The notes beneath the pieces were generated by a model. That model saw only the letters and a program-made list of their open reading frames with translations. It ran no database searches and was not told the DNA's origin. From NCBI GenBank assembly GCA_030068145.1, contig JAPJBO010000086.1, positions 253,001 through 317,000 of the forward strand: DNA of 64,000 bases. The letters run 5' to 3'. The translations under genes were made by a program, and so were the position numbers. Below are positions 21,501 through 33,015 of this stretch, in pieces; position 1 is the first letter of the stretch, and each line of letters starts with the position of its first letter. This DNA comes from Diplonema papillatum. Taxonomy: Eukaryota; Euglenozoa; Diplonemea; Diplonemida; Diplonemidae.

Positions 21501-24500
21501 GGAAACGAAAATACAAGGGACACGGTGCATATCTCCTCCCCCCTCGCGGTTTAGTGTGTAGACACTGGCTTTCTATCTTGCCGAACCTTTTCCGAAGCAG
21601 GGCCTCAAACGCTGAAACATCAGTGTCTACGGTGTGCAGAATCTGCGTGGAGATTACCAAAACAGGTGATTACACATACGCACAAACAGTCCCGGACATG
21701 GCTAGCCATAACCCAGAACGAAAGCGTGCACTGTATATCCAACCAGCCCTTTCTTGCTCTAAGAGAACCCATTCATGAACGGTCACACGGAGACCCTGAA
21801 ACCCCGGAATTTCAAGCGAACTTTAACTCTAAACACAAATATGTCCCCTGCAGCGACCTACATTCACAGCGCAGTGACTTATAAGGGAGACGCTCAAGCT
21901 ACCTCTCTTGGCCCTGCTTCGGATTAACACGCCCTTTCCCTGCTATCGAACTAGCTTACCACCCATATGCTTCCTGCTCCCTTCACTATAGCCTCGCTTC
22001 GTGCCGTCAGTCAACACAACGCAATGCAAAATGATATTCCAGGTAACTTGAAAAAGCATGAGGAAAAAGAGTGAACGAAACTCAAAATGCTTCAGAAAAA
22101 TAAATACAACAAGCAAACGAAAGGTAGGGCTGGTGTGACACACCTAGTATATGAGCAGAAGATTTTCGCAGCTTCATACCCCGTCGCTGTCTTGGACAGC
22201 ATCGAGACTTCACCTCTCTATTCAGAGGAATTGCGTTGCCTTTGTACCTTCGGCTTGCACATGACGGTGCTAGACGAAGGGGAATCTCCCGGACTCACAA
22301 GACAATGGCAAACACCGCTCTCATACGCATTGGCACATTGGTCGCTGCCGAGGCTCACGAAAAGGACGCGCGACCTGCACTCGCCGTGTTCGACGCGTCG
22401 TCGAACCGGCGACCCGCGCACTGTCTGTCGGACCGGCCTCTCATGCAAACATGCATGAGAGGCAGTGTCCTGCCTAAACAATAAACTAAGATTTCCCCCC
22501 GGAAAAAGCTGTGAAGTTCTGCTAAAAACTAGGTGTACCCCCCTACTACTAGTAGCAGCATTTATCTACTTTTCTGTCGCCGAGCACCTCGGGACAGACG
22601 CAACTCAGTTCTGCGGCTCTCAGCCAGCCCGAGTGAAGCAAGATGGACCGAATGTTGTCGTGCAAGCCAGACAAGAACAGCGCTCATTCCACAAAGAAGG
22701 GAAAAAGCATGCTTCTCGGTCAGTAGTCATGTTTTATGTTCTCGGTTAATACTGAGCTCGCGCAGCACCTTTTCTCCACCCGCGGCCCGATGTCTTGCCT
22801 TCGCACGTTTTATCAGCGATTGAGTCGATAAGCGGGGGGGGCACGTGGTTTGCCAAGCTGTGCCGACAGACTCCCCGCGGCAGCGGAAACCCGCCTCCAT
22901 CTCCATTGCATTCGAGTGCTGAAACAGAAGAGCACACGCCGTATGGCCTATACCATGCCTCTTTTGACGCGTTTCCCTTGTCAGGACCAGGCACAATGAC
23001 GAAAGACTGAAATGCAAAGGCGAGGACAATGGGACTCGCTCAACTGCGCGCAGCCATAGAATCGCATTCAAACACGTTCTTGCTGGAGATGCTCGCCACC
23101 GCAACGACACTACAACACTGCCTCAGCCCCCCGAGAAGCAACGCACCGCGCGTCGTTGTTCTTCTCCTTGTCGTCTGCAGTTTTCTGCGTACAAGATGCT
23201 GCGCGTAAGAAAAGTAATGCCGCCTAGTAACGTACTGTGGTACTGTACAGGGCTTCTCTCCTCACACAACATCTCACGTTCTCGTCGTCTTGTTGCGTTA
23301 GTGGGGAGCAAATGAGTATCACACCAACACTCACGTTCTCGTGGAAATGTGTGGCAAACACATCAAGATCATCGACAGCTGCACTGAGACCGGAGCCAGT
23401 CGCGGCACAATGCGCACGAGAATTATTCAGAAGTAAGGAGACCGGAAACTCCCCGGAGAGATGGTCCCTGCACTCCAACTCGTCTCTCTATCTCTCTCTG
23501 TTATTCATCTAAATTCGTGCTTTCTTCGTCTCTCACATCCCCCCCCCCCCCCCCCCCCCCCCCCTTTTTTTTTCGCGTTTATGCACTTGCGTGGTTTTCT
23601 TTTTGCTGTGTGTTGTTTGATGGGTCTCTGGGTGCTGCTCCCACACAACACCGAGAGACTTCCGTGCGGTTCAGCCCTTTCTCGTTCTTTCGCACGGGTC
23701 TTTTTTGCGTAGTGGTTCGTTTTATGCTTGAGGTGTGAGAGTGCCTGCCTTGTTCCCTTGAACAGGAAACCAACAGATATCCCGCCTACACGGCACACGT
23801 CGGAATCCAAAACAACAGCCCACCTGCCCCACACGAGGCACATGTCCACGACCCGCAAGAGAGTGCTGTAGCAGTCTCCATTTCTGCCCCTTACCCCCCC
23901 CGCTCTTGTTGAGTCAGTTGGGAGGGGGGGGGGGCGTGACTCTGGGAGGGGAACCTGTGCGCTTTCGTTGTGGGAGCAACGCGTGGACGGTCGCAAGAGT
24001 TTCACCTTGATTCTAGCGGTAGCACAGGTTACCCAACCCACTGGGAGGAGGAGTGTACCAGTAGCCGCAGCTCCACTCGCTGATGACACTCATCCGACTC
24101 CACTGCGCTGTCGACATGTGTAGCTCCCGTTAACCGCAGTCAGTCGGGACGAAAACCAGCCCTTGAACCCCGTCTCAATTGCCGAGGACGATCGTTTCGG
24201 GAACGCGTTCTTTCAAATCGTCAGAAGCCGGCTACCCGGCAGCATGATCTGTGCATCGGATCGCGCTTCAGAAGCATAATCGATGCAGGAACCGTGCACA
24301 AACAGCGCATTCCGGAGGGTTTGCGGTATGCCGCCGTATCAGCCAGCGTTGCAAGTCTTCATCCTCTCCCGGCGGTGGGGAAGGCCAGCTCTCCCACAAA
24401 TCCGCTGCACCAGGAAGCAAAGTGGAACCCCAACTCAACAATGGACTGTCCTGTAAGGGCGTTGTTCATAATGCACTGTGTATCCCCACAAAAGGGTACC

Positions 24501-24641
24501 GCAGGGTACAAATCCCCCGTTTCCGCCCCGTAGACCCCGGTTGGAGAACGGACCCTGTCGTTTGTATTTTAACAAGTAGCAAAGAAACAAGTGTACACAA
24601 CGCTTGGAGATCGTGCCGCCAGGTAAAACAAAAGGAAAAGC
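18533..24641. other. 6.1 kb gene-poor region with dispersed repeats
   Basis: No coding region supported. It includes a C27/T9 homopolymer at about 23539-23574, a repeat shared with 34217 and 40884 (copy at 23440), and a short repeat GTTGCGTCAGTGGGGAG near 18835 recurring near 23294. Pyrimidine/purine-skewed strings are common (e.g. 20220-20285, 20980-21060). Confidence 0.5.
23440..23505 (+). repeat. Dispersed repeat 'ACCGGAAACTCC-GGAGAG', copy 1
   Basis: About 60 bp shared with 34217-34290 and 40884-40950: ACCGGAAACTCC, GGAGAGATGGTCCCTGCA, CAACTCGTCTCTCT, then a CT run. Confidence 0.75.
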
Positions 24642-25718
24642 ATGACGTCTCAGCACAGCATGCTGGAGGCATGGCGACGAGACGTGAAGGAAGAGGACAG
24701 GCGGATCACCGGAGCAGCCGTCGGGACTATGACTGAGACGCCCGCCGACTTCGCGGCGCTGAAGAAGGCCGCCAGCAACAGCAGGGGAAAGTCGGTCGGC
24801 AACACGGCCGTGGCCTACGAGGACCGGGTCTTCTGCGTGGTCTTCTTCCCGGCCGAGGCGAAGACGCCGCCCTGCCACATGTACTTTCCCCGGACGATGC
24901 TCGTCGGCAAGATCTGCGACCGCCTGGCGGCCATGCTGGTGCTGCCCCCCGACACCCGCACCCGCCTCGTCCGCCTGTCCAGCCACCACGCGCTGCCGGC
25001 TGGCCGCCCGATCGGCGAGGCATCCCTCGGGTTGCACGAGGAGGTCGTCCTCGTAGTGGACGGGACATCAAGCGCCCCGCTCCCCTCCGAAACCCTCGTG
25101 GACTTGCCCTGCATCTACCCGCGGCCAACCGCCCAAGAACCGGAGCACCCGGCCGCGGAGCACCAGCAGAACGAGGAGACCCCGCCCGCGGAAGCGGACC
25201 CTGAACCCGAAGAGGACGCGTCGCTGCTGGGCGACGTGCTCGAAGGGTCGGCCGGGGAGTGTCCGGAGGGTGCGAAGCCGCTGGAGGAGTGGCGGTTCGC
25301 GAACAAGAAGCTGCAGCCCCTCGGCGACAAGGCGGTGCCCGGCGGCAAGCGGGTGCAGGCGGCGGTGTTCTTCGAAGCGGGCGGCGGCGGGAAGGCCGTG
25401 TACGCCTTCTTCAACGGGGACCACGTCGCCGGCCGCTGCGTCGACGCCGCGCTGGCGCTCGCGCAGGTGCCAAACCCGAACCTGAAGGTCGTCGACCCGT
25501 CGCAGAAGCTGGTCCTCTACAACCTGCGCACGCGGCGCGCGGTGCCCTCCGGCGCCGCCCTCTCCTCCACCGACGTGCAGTCGGGCGACCCGCTGCTTGT
25601 CGCGAAGGCCGGCGGGATCCCTCTTTGGATATGCAAAGAGAGCGTCAAGTACACGCATCCCGCCCCTGACTTCGAAAAGAAGGCGAAAATGAAAAAACGA
25701 GAATGCGCCGTCATGTAG
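24642..25718 (+). CDS. Tandem ubiquitin-like-domain protein with CaaX prenylation box
   Basis: 358 residues, one exon. Two related segments resemble the C-terminal ubiquitin-like domain of ZFAND1-type proteins: about residues 60-148 (VFCVVFFPAEAK, HMYFPRTMLVGKICDRLAAM, LVRLSSHHALPAGRPIGEA, EEVVLVVDG) and about 245-325 (VQAAVFFEAG, VYAFFNGDHVAGRCVDAALA, LVLYNLRTRRAVPSGAALSS, GDPLLVAKAG). A Pro/Glu-rich acidic linker separates them. No AN1 zinc finger is present. The C-terminus is KKAKMKKRECAVM: a basic patch plus CAVM, a CaaX sequence favouring farnesylation. Inference: a membrane-tethered ubiquitin-like adaptor. An ATG at 24729 is an alternative start that keeps both domains. The domain match is by pattern and should be treated as tentative; the CaaX box is seen directly. 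Confidence 0.8.
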   Translation: MTSQHSMLEAWRRDVKEEDRRITGAAVGTMTETPADFAALKKAASNSRGKSVGNTAVAYEDRVFCVVFFPAEAKTPPCHMYFPRTMLVGKICDRLAAMLVLPPDTRTRLVRLSSHHALPAGRPIGEASLGLHEEVVLVVDGTSSAPLPSETLVDLPCIYPRPTAQEPEHPAAEHQQNEETPPAEADPEPEEDASLLGDVLEGSAGECPEGAKPLEEWRFANKKLQPLGDKAVPGGKRVQAAVFFEAGGGGKAVYAFFNGDHVAGRCVDAALALAQVPNPNLKVVDPSQKLVLYNLRTRRAVPSGAALSSTDVQSGDPLLVAKAGGIPLWICKESVKYTHPAPDFEKKAKMKKRECAVM

Positions 25719-26684
25719 CCGACCGTTTAATAGCTGTTTCAGTACGTGCCTCTTGCGGGTTGTGAAGCATTGTAGGACAACCGACAAGGTTGTACTTATC
25801 CAAGACAATCCTTGTGCCGCCGGCGAACCGTGAAACTCGAGACCAGGATCTTTCCGAGTTCTCGCTTCATTCGCACGCTGTAATATTGAAACTGCGTACC
25901 CGTGCTATTCCGGGTGTTGAGCTCAGTTGATGGTAGATACTCTCCAAGCCTCTTTGACGACGGCTGAGAAATTGTAATTAGAAAGGCTGACTGTGGGGCG
26001 CATCGCATAGTCATAGGCGGCCTAGCCCATTCGGTAGACCTGTTTCCTGCCACTTTGCAGACAGCTCCTCGGATTTCGTGTTCGGCTTTCTTGTATCCCT
26101 GGTGCAGCCATGAACCTAGCCCTCGTTTCGTCCTGACTTTTACCGGACCGCTCCCCCCCCCCCGTGCGCCACCGTGCTGCGCGAGGGCAAGGAAGCTATT
26201 GGAGGCGCTTTCTTCGCGTTTGCGTGTCTCAGACTGCTTGGGCCACAGAGTTGGCCCTGGGGAGACGTGCATCGTCGGTCTCCCTGCACCGAAAATGCTG
26301 CATTGCAAGCCTTCCCCTCTGATAGACGTTGTGGGCAACGGCTATGCGCAAGCGAGGATTCATGTACCTATTTTGATTCCGAATGTGACACTGGCCACTT
26401 ATTAGCGTACAATTTACTCCCCAAAAAACGCAACAAAAACTGGGGCGGCATCGTGATCTGGCGAAACTCAGGTGCTCCTGTCTCGCCGCCGAGGCCGCAG
26501 CGAACCCGGAAGATCTCATTTCTGGGTCGTTTCAGATTCAGGAAACCCGTACACACGCACTCGCGGATCTGCTACGGTAATACTGTGAGTTTAGTCAGTC
26601 TGTTTTGTGCGGTGTAAAAACGTTCAAGAAAGGCCAGCTCCTCCTCTCCACGCGTGTTCTCGCAAACTATCTGAGGTCGCGGCC
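25719..26684. other. Intergenic, no gene seen
   Basis: No frame with family features; a C11 run near 26154. Confidence 0.4.
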
Positions 26685-27119
26685 ATGGGGAAGGAAATGG
26701 TGCTTCTTGTCGACGGGAAGTGCGTGATGTGCAACTGGTGCGTCCGCTTCATCGCCGAGAGAAACGCGGCTGGGAATATTTTCTTCGAAACCCAGCAGTC
26801 CGAAAAAGGGCAACAGCTGCTGCGGAAGTACGATCAGCCGAACGACTTGTCCACTGTCGTGCTCTTCGAGAAGCCGAGCCCAGGCGATCCAACGCGTGCC
26901 TTCACCCGCTCAACTGCCATCCTCCGTGCCTGCGGTGAGCTGTCCATGCCTTGGAAGCTCCTTGCGAATCTGACGGTGATCCCCTCCGTCGTGCGGGACA
27001 CCTGCTACAACATGGTCGCCGCTTCTCGTTACACTCTGTTCGGGAAAAAAGATGAGTGTTCCTTGCCCGCCAGCACCGTGCGCAGGCAGATCAAAAGAGC
27101 CCCGCCGGATGCTTTCTGA
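26685..27119 (+). CDS. DCC-family thiol-disulfide oxidoreductase (DUF393)
   Basis: 144 residues from the ATG at 26685. The hallmark DGKCVMCNWC at residues 9-18 matches the DxxCxxC active-site motif that names the family, and the C-terminal ASRYTLFGKKDEC matches the conserved YxxFG-like end. Length is typical (about 130-150). The family is predicted to be a thioredoxin-like redox protein; substrate unknown. No signal peptide is obvious. Single exon, with gene-free flanks; the ZIP transporter follows about 1 kb downstream in the same direction. Confidence 0.85.
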   Translation: MGKEMVLLVDGKCVMCNWCVRFIAERNAAGNIFFETQQSEKGQQLLRKYDQPNDLSTVVLFEKPSPGDPTRAFTRSTAILRACGELSMPWKLLANLTVIPSVVRDTCYNMVAASRYTLFGKKDECSLPASTVRRQIKRAPPDAF

Positions 27120-27412
27120 GCTCGCGATGCCAGCGCTGGATGGTGATTCGCAGTGGGTATCCAGGTATAAACTCAGCACTGCACGCGAAGAGCTCAAAAT
27201 GAGCTCAAGGCGATGTCTCCGAAAAGCTGGAACGGAAAACGGTTCTGTCGGCAGAGATACCAAAACACGATAGCATCTCTTGCTTAACATCGTAAGTCGC
27301 CTTGCTCAACAGTGAAGTTTCTGGTGAAACACTCTGTCGCTGCCTCTGCGTCGTTTCGTCGCAGCGTGTGATTGCGGCGCTGTGCAAAGAACCGGGAGGG
27401 CAGCACTGCAAG

Positions 27413-27500
27413 TCAGCACGGCTGGTCGGAAGAAGCAACCGTCGTGCTGTGGTGCTGATTTCCGCCATCAAGTTTCCTTCGGCAGCTCGCCCGTGAACCA
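27413..27500 (+). pseudogene. Eroded copy of the ZIP transporter exon-1 start
   Basis: GGCTGGTCGGAAGAAGCAAC, then GGTGCTGAT-TCCGCCATCAA and TTCGGCAGC, align with 28137-28226 of the functional ZIP exon. The copy lacks about a dozen bases in the middle and its similarity stops after about 85 bases. It sits 0.7 kb upstream in the same orientation, so a local partial duplication that decayed is the simplest reading. Confidence 0.7.
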
Positions 27501-28111
27501 TTCCTGGCCCCTGCCGCTCGCGGGATCTTCTACTCCGTGCGTTGGCTCTTGCCTCTCACTCTCTGCTTCCAGCAGAGAGTTACTCCTTCCTAGCAAAGAC
27601 CGATTTCACTCCTTTTCAAGCTTGCTCCTGCCCGAAGTCGTCCAGCTGGCATGGGAACGCTCCAGTGCAAGTCTGTCTGGCCATTTCTCGTGTCACAGGA
27701 AAAACGAGTCTCGTAAGTACTGCAGTGAATAGCCGACTAGACCGGTTAGCGCCACACCTATCGTACTTGGGAGCACGGCCCCTTTCGTGAGAAGAAGAAG
27801 AGCCGTCCTCCTCTTCTTATCTTTCATCAGCTACACTTCAATTGTTCTGCCCAAACAGGCAATGTTGACTGATAAGAGAAGCTCGCCACTGCTAACGCGT
27901 TAACTGCGTCCTGAGCCTAGCCTGGCGACAATGTAGTATGCAGCCACGGTTGGCAAGCGACGAGCCCTTCCTCCTTCCGATGGTTTCTCCCAATTTCTTC
28001 ACCCCACGCCTTCACGATCAACGGAGACTCTGAAGTGCTAAGTGTAACGCAGCATTCTACAAAGGCTGGGGCGGGTAGAGGCAGAGGCGGGGGAAGGTGT
28101 TGTTGTTGTCG

Positions 28112-29559
28112 ATGTCAAGCGAGGTGCCCGTCAGCGAGGGCTGGTCGGAGGAAGCAACCGTGAATGGCTTCCGCGTGCTCGCGATGGTGCTGATCTTCGC
28201 CATCAAAATCACCTTCGGCAGCGCGCCGCTGTACTTCAGGACGAATCTCCGGTTCCTCAGCGTGGCGAACGCATTCGCCGCCGGGGTCTTCCTCGCCGGC
28301 GGCCTCGTACACTTGCTGCCCGAAGCGGTCGAAGCTTTCGGCAAGCTCCCATCGCAGCATCCCCACCACCGCCACCACGGGCACGCCGGAGAAGACCGGC
28401 ACGAAGGACACGCGGAGCATTGCGAAGGCACCACGATTCCGTACGTGCTGTGCGCGGTCGGCTTCCTGCTCACGTTTTACCTCGAAAAAGTGGCCCTCGC
28501 AGCACCTCCCTCCGACAAGCACAGCCACGAAGACAAAGACGAAGAGCAACACGGTGACGCCGTGACGTACCACGGGTGCCAGCATGCAAACCAAGGCTCC
28601 GTCATCGCTCAGTTCGTGAGCGGGAGTCCGAACGAGCGGTCGGTGATGCCCGTCGTTCTGACGGCGGTACTGAGCATCCACTCCGTCATCTCCGGCATGG
28701 CGCTAGGGGTGCAGCAGGAGAGCTCGAAGGCGATGCTCGTTTTCTTCGCGATCGTCTCGCACAAGTGGGTCGAGGCCTTCTCCCTGGGCACCAACATCGT
28801 CAAAGCCACGGGCGCCAACGTCGCAGTCCTCACCCGCCTTCTGGCTGCCTTCGCTGTCTCTTCTCCGCTAGGTGTGGCGCAGCTTTCGCTATTGAGCACT
28901 CTGGTGAGAACATAAACCCATGGAGTACAACGACATTACATGTATAATTGTCGCCCCCCAATTGGCAAAAAATTGCCGAGGGGTGACAAGGGGTTCAAAA
29001 CGTCGCCGTGTATACTACAACGGGATAGCAGAAGACTATACATGTTGAACTCAATCGATGCGCTGGATCAAAGCATTGCGACCCAGCGCAAAGGAGCGAA
29101 AAAGCAACGGCGATGCCCGTCGTTGTTATGGCGACGTGACAGGGCCCATGTCAAGCTGGTGTGGGATATCCAGGGAGACTGGAGTGTTGGCCTCTCACGG
29201 TTCTCAGTTTGAACCAATTGGCAAGTACCCCCTGCAAGGATTATATTTCCAGGACCGATAGCAGCGGTGGAATGTAGAAGACTTTTAAAAGAGGGTTACA
29301 AAGGCTGTTGAGATTTGGGGGATTCGGATATCTGGAATGCGCGCCCTCACCATCTCGAATGCATGAAACCACCTCGTAACCTGCAGGTATTTTGCTCGGC
29401 TGGATGCTTGAAGCCTCGTTGACGGGTCCCACGGCCTCGCAAGCGACGGCTGTCCTTGATGCTGCAGCTTCGGGTACATTTATCTACATCGCTGTCGTCG
29501 ACACACTCATCGAAGAGTTTTCCAATGGCATTGACTGCAACAGGTTTGTTATTTCATAG
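28112..29559 (+). CDS. ZIP-family zinc/iron transporter
   Basis: Metal importer of the ZIP (SLC39) family. Two exons, 28112-28871 and 29387-29559, joined in phase 1 to read SSPLGILLGWMLEAS, as in ZIP transmembrane segment 5-6. 310 residues. Visible parts: TM1-TM2 (VLAMVLIFAIKITFGSAP), TM2-3 (NAFAAGVFLAGGLVHLLPEA), a histidine-rich loop (HPHHRHHGHAGEDRHEGHAEH region), TM3 (VLCAVGFLLTFYLEK), TM4 with metal-site LSIHSVISGMALG, TM5 with AIVSHKWVEAFSLG, and ASGTFIYIAVVDTLIEEF. The last family helix is not present before the stop at 29559; a possible donor AACAG|GTTTGT at 29544 could lead to a further exon that I did not find. The start is the first ATG after TTG repeats. Confidence 0.9.
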
Positions 29560-32229
29560 AGTGGGATAAACACGCAGTCTTTTCCCCTCCGATTCCCTCC
29601 GTTTTATTGTCGCAAACGAATCCCCGTGTGCAGCGGGCGGTGCCCACGGCATACGGCACCAAGCATCCATGCGGAGCATCAAGCTTGTGTAACAGCCAGC
29701 GCATGCGTATCAGGCTGCCACGCAACGCACACCTCTCCGGTAGCTCCGGTCCGCTGACCACCGCGGCCTTTGAAAAGTCTCTGGTGTTCCTTCCGCGTGG
29801 AGGCACACGGAAGAGGGCCTCCGTAGGGGTGCCTACCCCCGCGAGTAATAAGGTGCCTCTTCCAAGGCAGGTTTTATCTAGCAAGGTGGCCGGTGCTTCC
29901 TCGCGGGCCCCGACGCACGCCGCGTCCTCCAAACCCTCACTGTCGTTCTCTCCACTCTCTCTCTCTCTCTCTCTGCATGTGATACAAAGAAGCTAGGTTA
30001 GTCACGACAGCGGAAATAAAACTCATTCGTCAGCGTGTCCGAGAGGAGAACAAAACATTGTGACCATTATTTTTGTTCGGTTAATAATATTCATGCCACT
30101 CCGCCTGGTTGTGAGATTTCACCGCTCCCGCGACTCATACATTCTGAGCACGCCGACCCTTCGTTGCCTCGTCGAAGATTTTATTTCTATTTGCGGTAAG
30201 TTGTAACCGCCTCAATGCTCTCCTTTCTACTTAGAAGGTTCAGCAATTCTTCGGCAAAGTAATTTCCGTTTATTTTGGCCCGAGAGGGTTTGCAACGCCG
30301 AGCCACGAGCGAGATCAACACCAGCTCAACCTTCACCCAACAGGAAGTTCTTGGCAGTGATTGCGGGCTTCATCATGATGCGCTTTTTAGGGGGTCTCAT
30401 TGCGCATGAGCATTGAAGACCCGCGAACTGAGATCTCTCATCGATGTTCTCGCAATTCAGAAAACAACGGAAGTCTGAGCATCGGTGCCTCACACCAAGC
30501 TCCAAGGTCACGCCACACCTTGATGCTTCGGTTTGAAGGCTCCGTGGCTCTGCGATACCGCTGCACACGAGAGACCTTGGCTCCCGCGTGACAGGCTTTC
30601 CCGGTACATGGACATCCGTAGCATCCGTTGAACGCGCGCCTCTCCACTTGCTCAAGAAAAGGGGAGGTGTTTGCCCGCCAGATAAATTCTGAGTGGTGCC
30701 GGCGGGATTTCTTCCCAGCTGCTCATTCAGAAGGAGAGGCCACAAGGCTTGATGGTTCGCTTGTGTTGCAGGTGCCGCATACAAAACAAACTCCTTCGCC
30801 AAAAGGGTATCCGTTGCATCCGCTGAACGCGCGCGTCTCCATTTTGTGCTCGGAGTGACATTGCTCACTTGCCTGTCGTGAGCGGCCCCAGCTGGGTCGA
30901 GCTGCTGCTCCTAACTGTCATTCTGAAAAAGAGGATAAGAAGCGTCTCCTGCAAGGCTCGATGCGCCTGCTTTGCCCACATAAATATTAAACACCTTTGT
31001 TAACAGCGATCGTCCATTGAGCGCGCACTCCTGCTCTGACTAACGAAAAAGGAGCGCCTCGAACTCCAGCCGGAGTTTCCAACCTTCCGGAGATACCGAC
31101 TCGGCTTTTGCAAACAAATTTTACCTTGCTCTCGCCCTTTTCCAGTGCTTTCGATGAATTCTTGCACCGACGCAAGCGAAGAAGCGACGAACGATCGCAA
31201 CGAAGTCCGGAATCCAAACGGCTAAAGAGAGAGCTTTGCACATGGGCACGCAACGAACTGCCGCAGCACTGCAGTCAGCAGGGCCAGAACGCGGGCGCAA
31301 CGATTTCGTCTCATCATGAGACGAGCAACCTTGAGCACAACACGGCTACAACATGTGGTGGTTCTTGGTAATCTGTGTAGTCAGCCACAGGACCCCGCAG
31401 CAGCAACCTCGCATTAACGCATCGTAGCCAGGAGTGCACGTTGGCGCTTTCACACAAATGCGTACGTAGCTTGATCCGAGAGCTCGGCAGGTCGAGGTGG
31501 GACTTGCTACCGTCTCGCTACCTAGTCGGAAACACACCCAAGCTAGGCTGGTGGACAACCGGCGGGTACATGGGCGCGGGATGCAGCGTCTGCGGCAACG
31601 CAGAAAACGCGCGAAGAGGGGGGGAGCCTTTGCCGGGAAGCGTGCCGTGCTCTACTGATGCCCCTCAGGTATCTCAAGCCCTTTTATTGTGTACACAGAC
31701 TCAAATATGGCCTGTGTCAGACCTGTACAGGGAAAAGTATGGGCTATTATCTGGGCACATCCCGTGGGCAGTTTCTTATATATACAACACCGCGCCTATA
31801 TTATGTGTTGACGTGGCACCGTCCTAACGCGAAGCCGCCAAATCTTTCGAAGTGCGACAGGTCAGAACAGGAACTTTGGCGAGAGAAACAATGACCAGGG
31901 GGATGAGGGCCTGAGAGAGGGTGTTTTGAGGGGCGATCGAGAGAAGTCGCTCTGGCGACCCGATGCTCATCCAAATGCCGCACCTCTCTTCCGCTCCCCA
32001 TCTCGTTATCTCGTTCCTCTTCTCTTCCACTCCCCTTGCCGAGAGTCGGGTGTGGTACCTGCCAGCTGCTATCGATTTACCCTCCGATGTTTCGAGACTG
32101 GAGGTCCTATGAACATGCAATGTGAATAGCCTCTATTCGAGCCAACCCGGCTTTTCTTCATGAAAAAAGTGTATTGTTTTTGGAAAGAGCCGGGCAAGCT
32201 TGAGCCGGGCAAGCTTTTTTTTTTCCTCG
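29560..32229. other. Gene-poor region
   Basis: No supported gene. A CT run at 29960-29974. A hydrophobic open stretch near 30060-30110 could conceivably carry a last ZIP helix but contains arginine and I do not call it. A 15-base duplication GAGCCGGGCAAGCTT occurs twice at about 32186-32215, just before the SINE. Confidence 0.4.
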
Positions 32230-32231
32230 CA

Positions 32232-33010
32232 GAAGGTATGCGGGTGGCAGAGTGACCGGGCGCCGGCCTTCAGGCCGGTGAGTCCGGGTTCGAACCCCGC
32301 CCATGACATTTTTCCGGTCGAAGATTGTTTTCGAGGTTTGTTGCGTTTCGGGGTCAAATGTGCCCGAAAATTGCGTTTTTGGCGGAGTTTCTCAGTATCT
32401 CGCGGTATTTGGGTCACCCCGGGAAACGGAGTCGGGCGGCCGAGCTTGCCATCACAGGCCAAACTTGCTACGAGAACCGAACTTTGCTTCACCAGAACTC
32501 AGCTTCGTGCGAACTTTGCTTCGTCCGAACTCAGCTGCGCCCGTACCAGAATTTAGCATCGCCCGAACTTTGCTTCGCCAGAACTTAACTTCGCCCGAGC
32601 GTTGCTTCGCCCGAACTCAGCTGCGCCCGAACTTTGCTTCACCAGAACTTAGCTCCACCCGAACTTAGGATCACTCGAACTCATTATCGTTCGAACTGAG
32701 CTTCACCAGAACTTAGCTCCGCCCGAACTTTTGCTTCGCCGGGGGGCGGCGGGGGGGGCGCCCACCCGGGTACCAGCGCCAAACTTTTCCCGCACTCGGT
32801 GGGTCGGGGGGGGTCCGGGGGGGGTGTCCCCCCCCGGGTACGAGCACCGACCTTGGCTTCACCCGGACTTTACACCCTGGCCGAACTTCGCTTCGTGCCC
32901 GAACTGTTTTTTAGTACCAGCGCAGCCTGAGCGCTTCGCAACGCCCGAACTAAGCATCACTCGAACTTAGCTTCGCCCGAACTTTACTGTTCCCCGAACT
33001 TTAACTGCTG
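32232..33010 (+). mobile_element. tRNA-derived SINE with long degenerate GAACTTTGC tail, copy 1
   Basis: The head has an A-box-like TGGCAGAGTGACC at about 32246 and a perfect B box GGTTCGAACCC at about 32289, with a strong hairpin CCGGCC-TTCA-GGCCGG between them. A body of about 130 bp follows (TTTTCCGGTCGAAGATTG ... GGAGTTTCTCAGTATCTCGC), then from about 32460 a degenerate array of about 16-bp units of the form CTTCGCCCGAACTTAG. A G/C-rich insertion occupies about 32735-32850. The same head, body and tail occur inverted at 59700-59990. Type III promoter logic and layout are as in SINEs; no partner LINE was identified. Confidence 0.75.
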
Positions 33011-33015
33011 CCTCC

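Noticed and set aside
32240-32312. A tRNA gene
   Set aside because: A and B boxes are good, but the acceptor stem does not pair and the anticodon arm has a 4-base loop; the same unit occurs at 59900-59990 with a shared body, so it is a SINE head.
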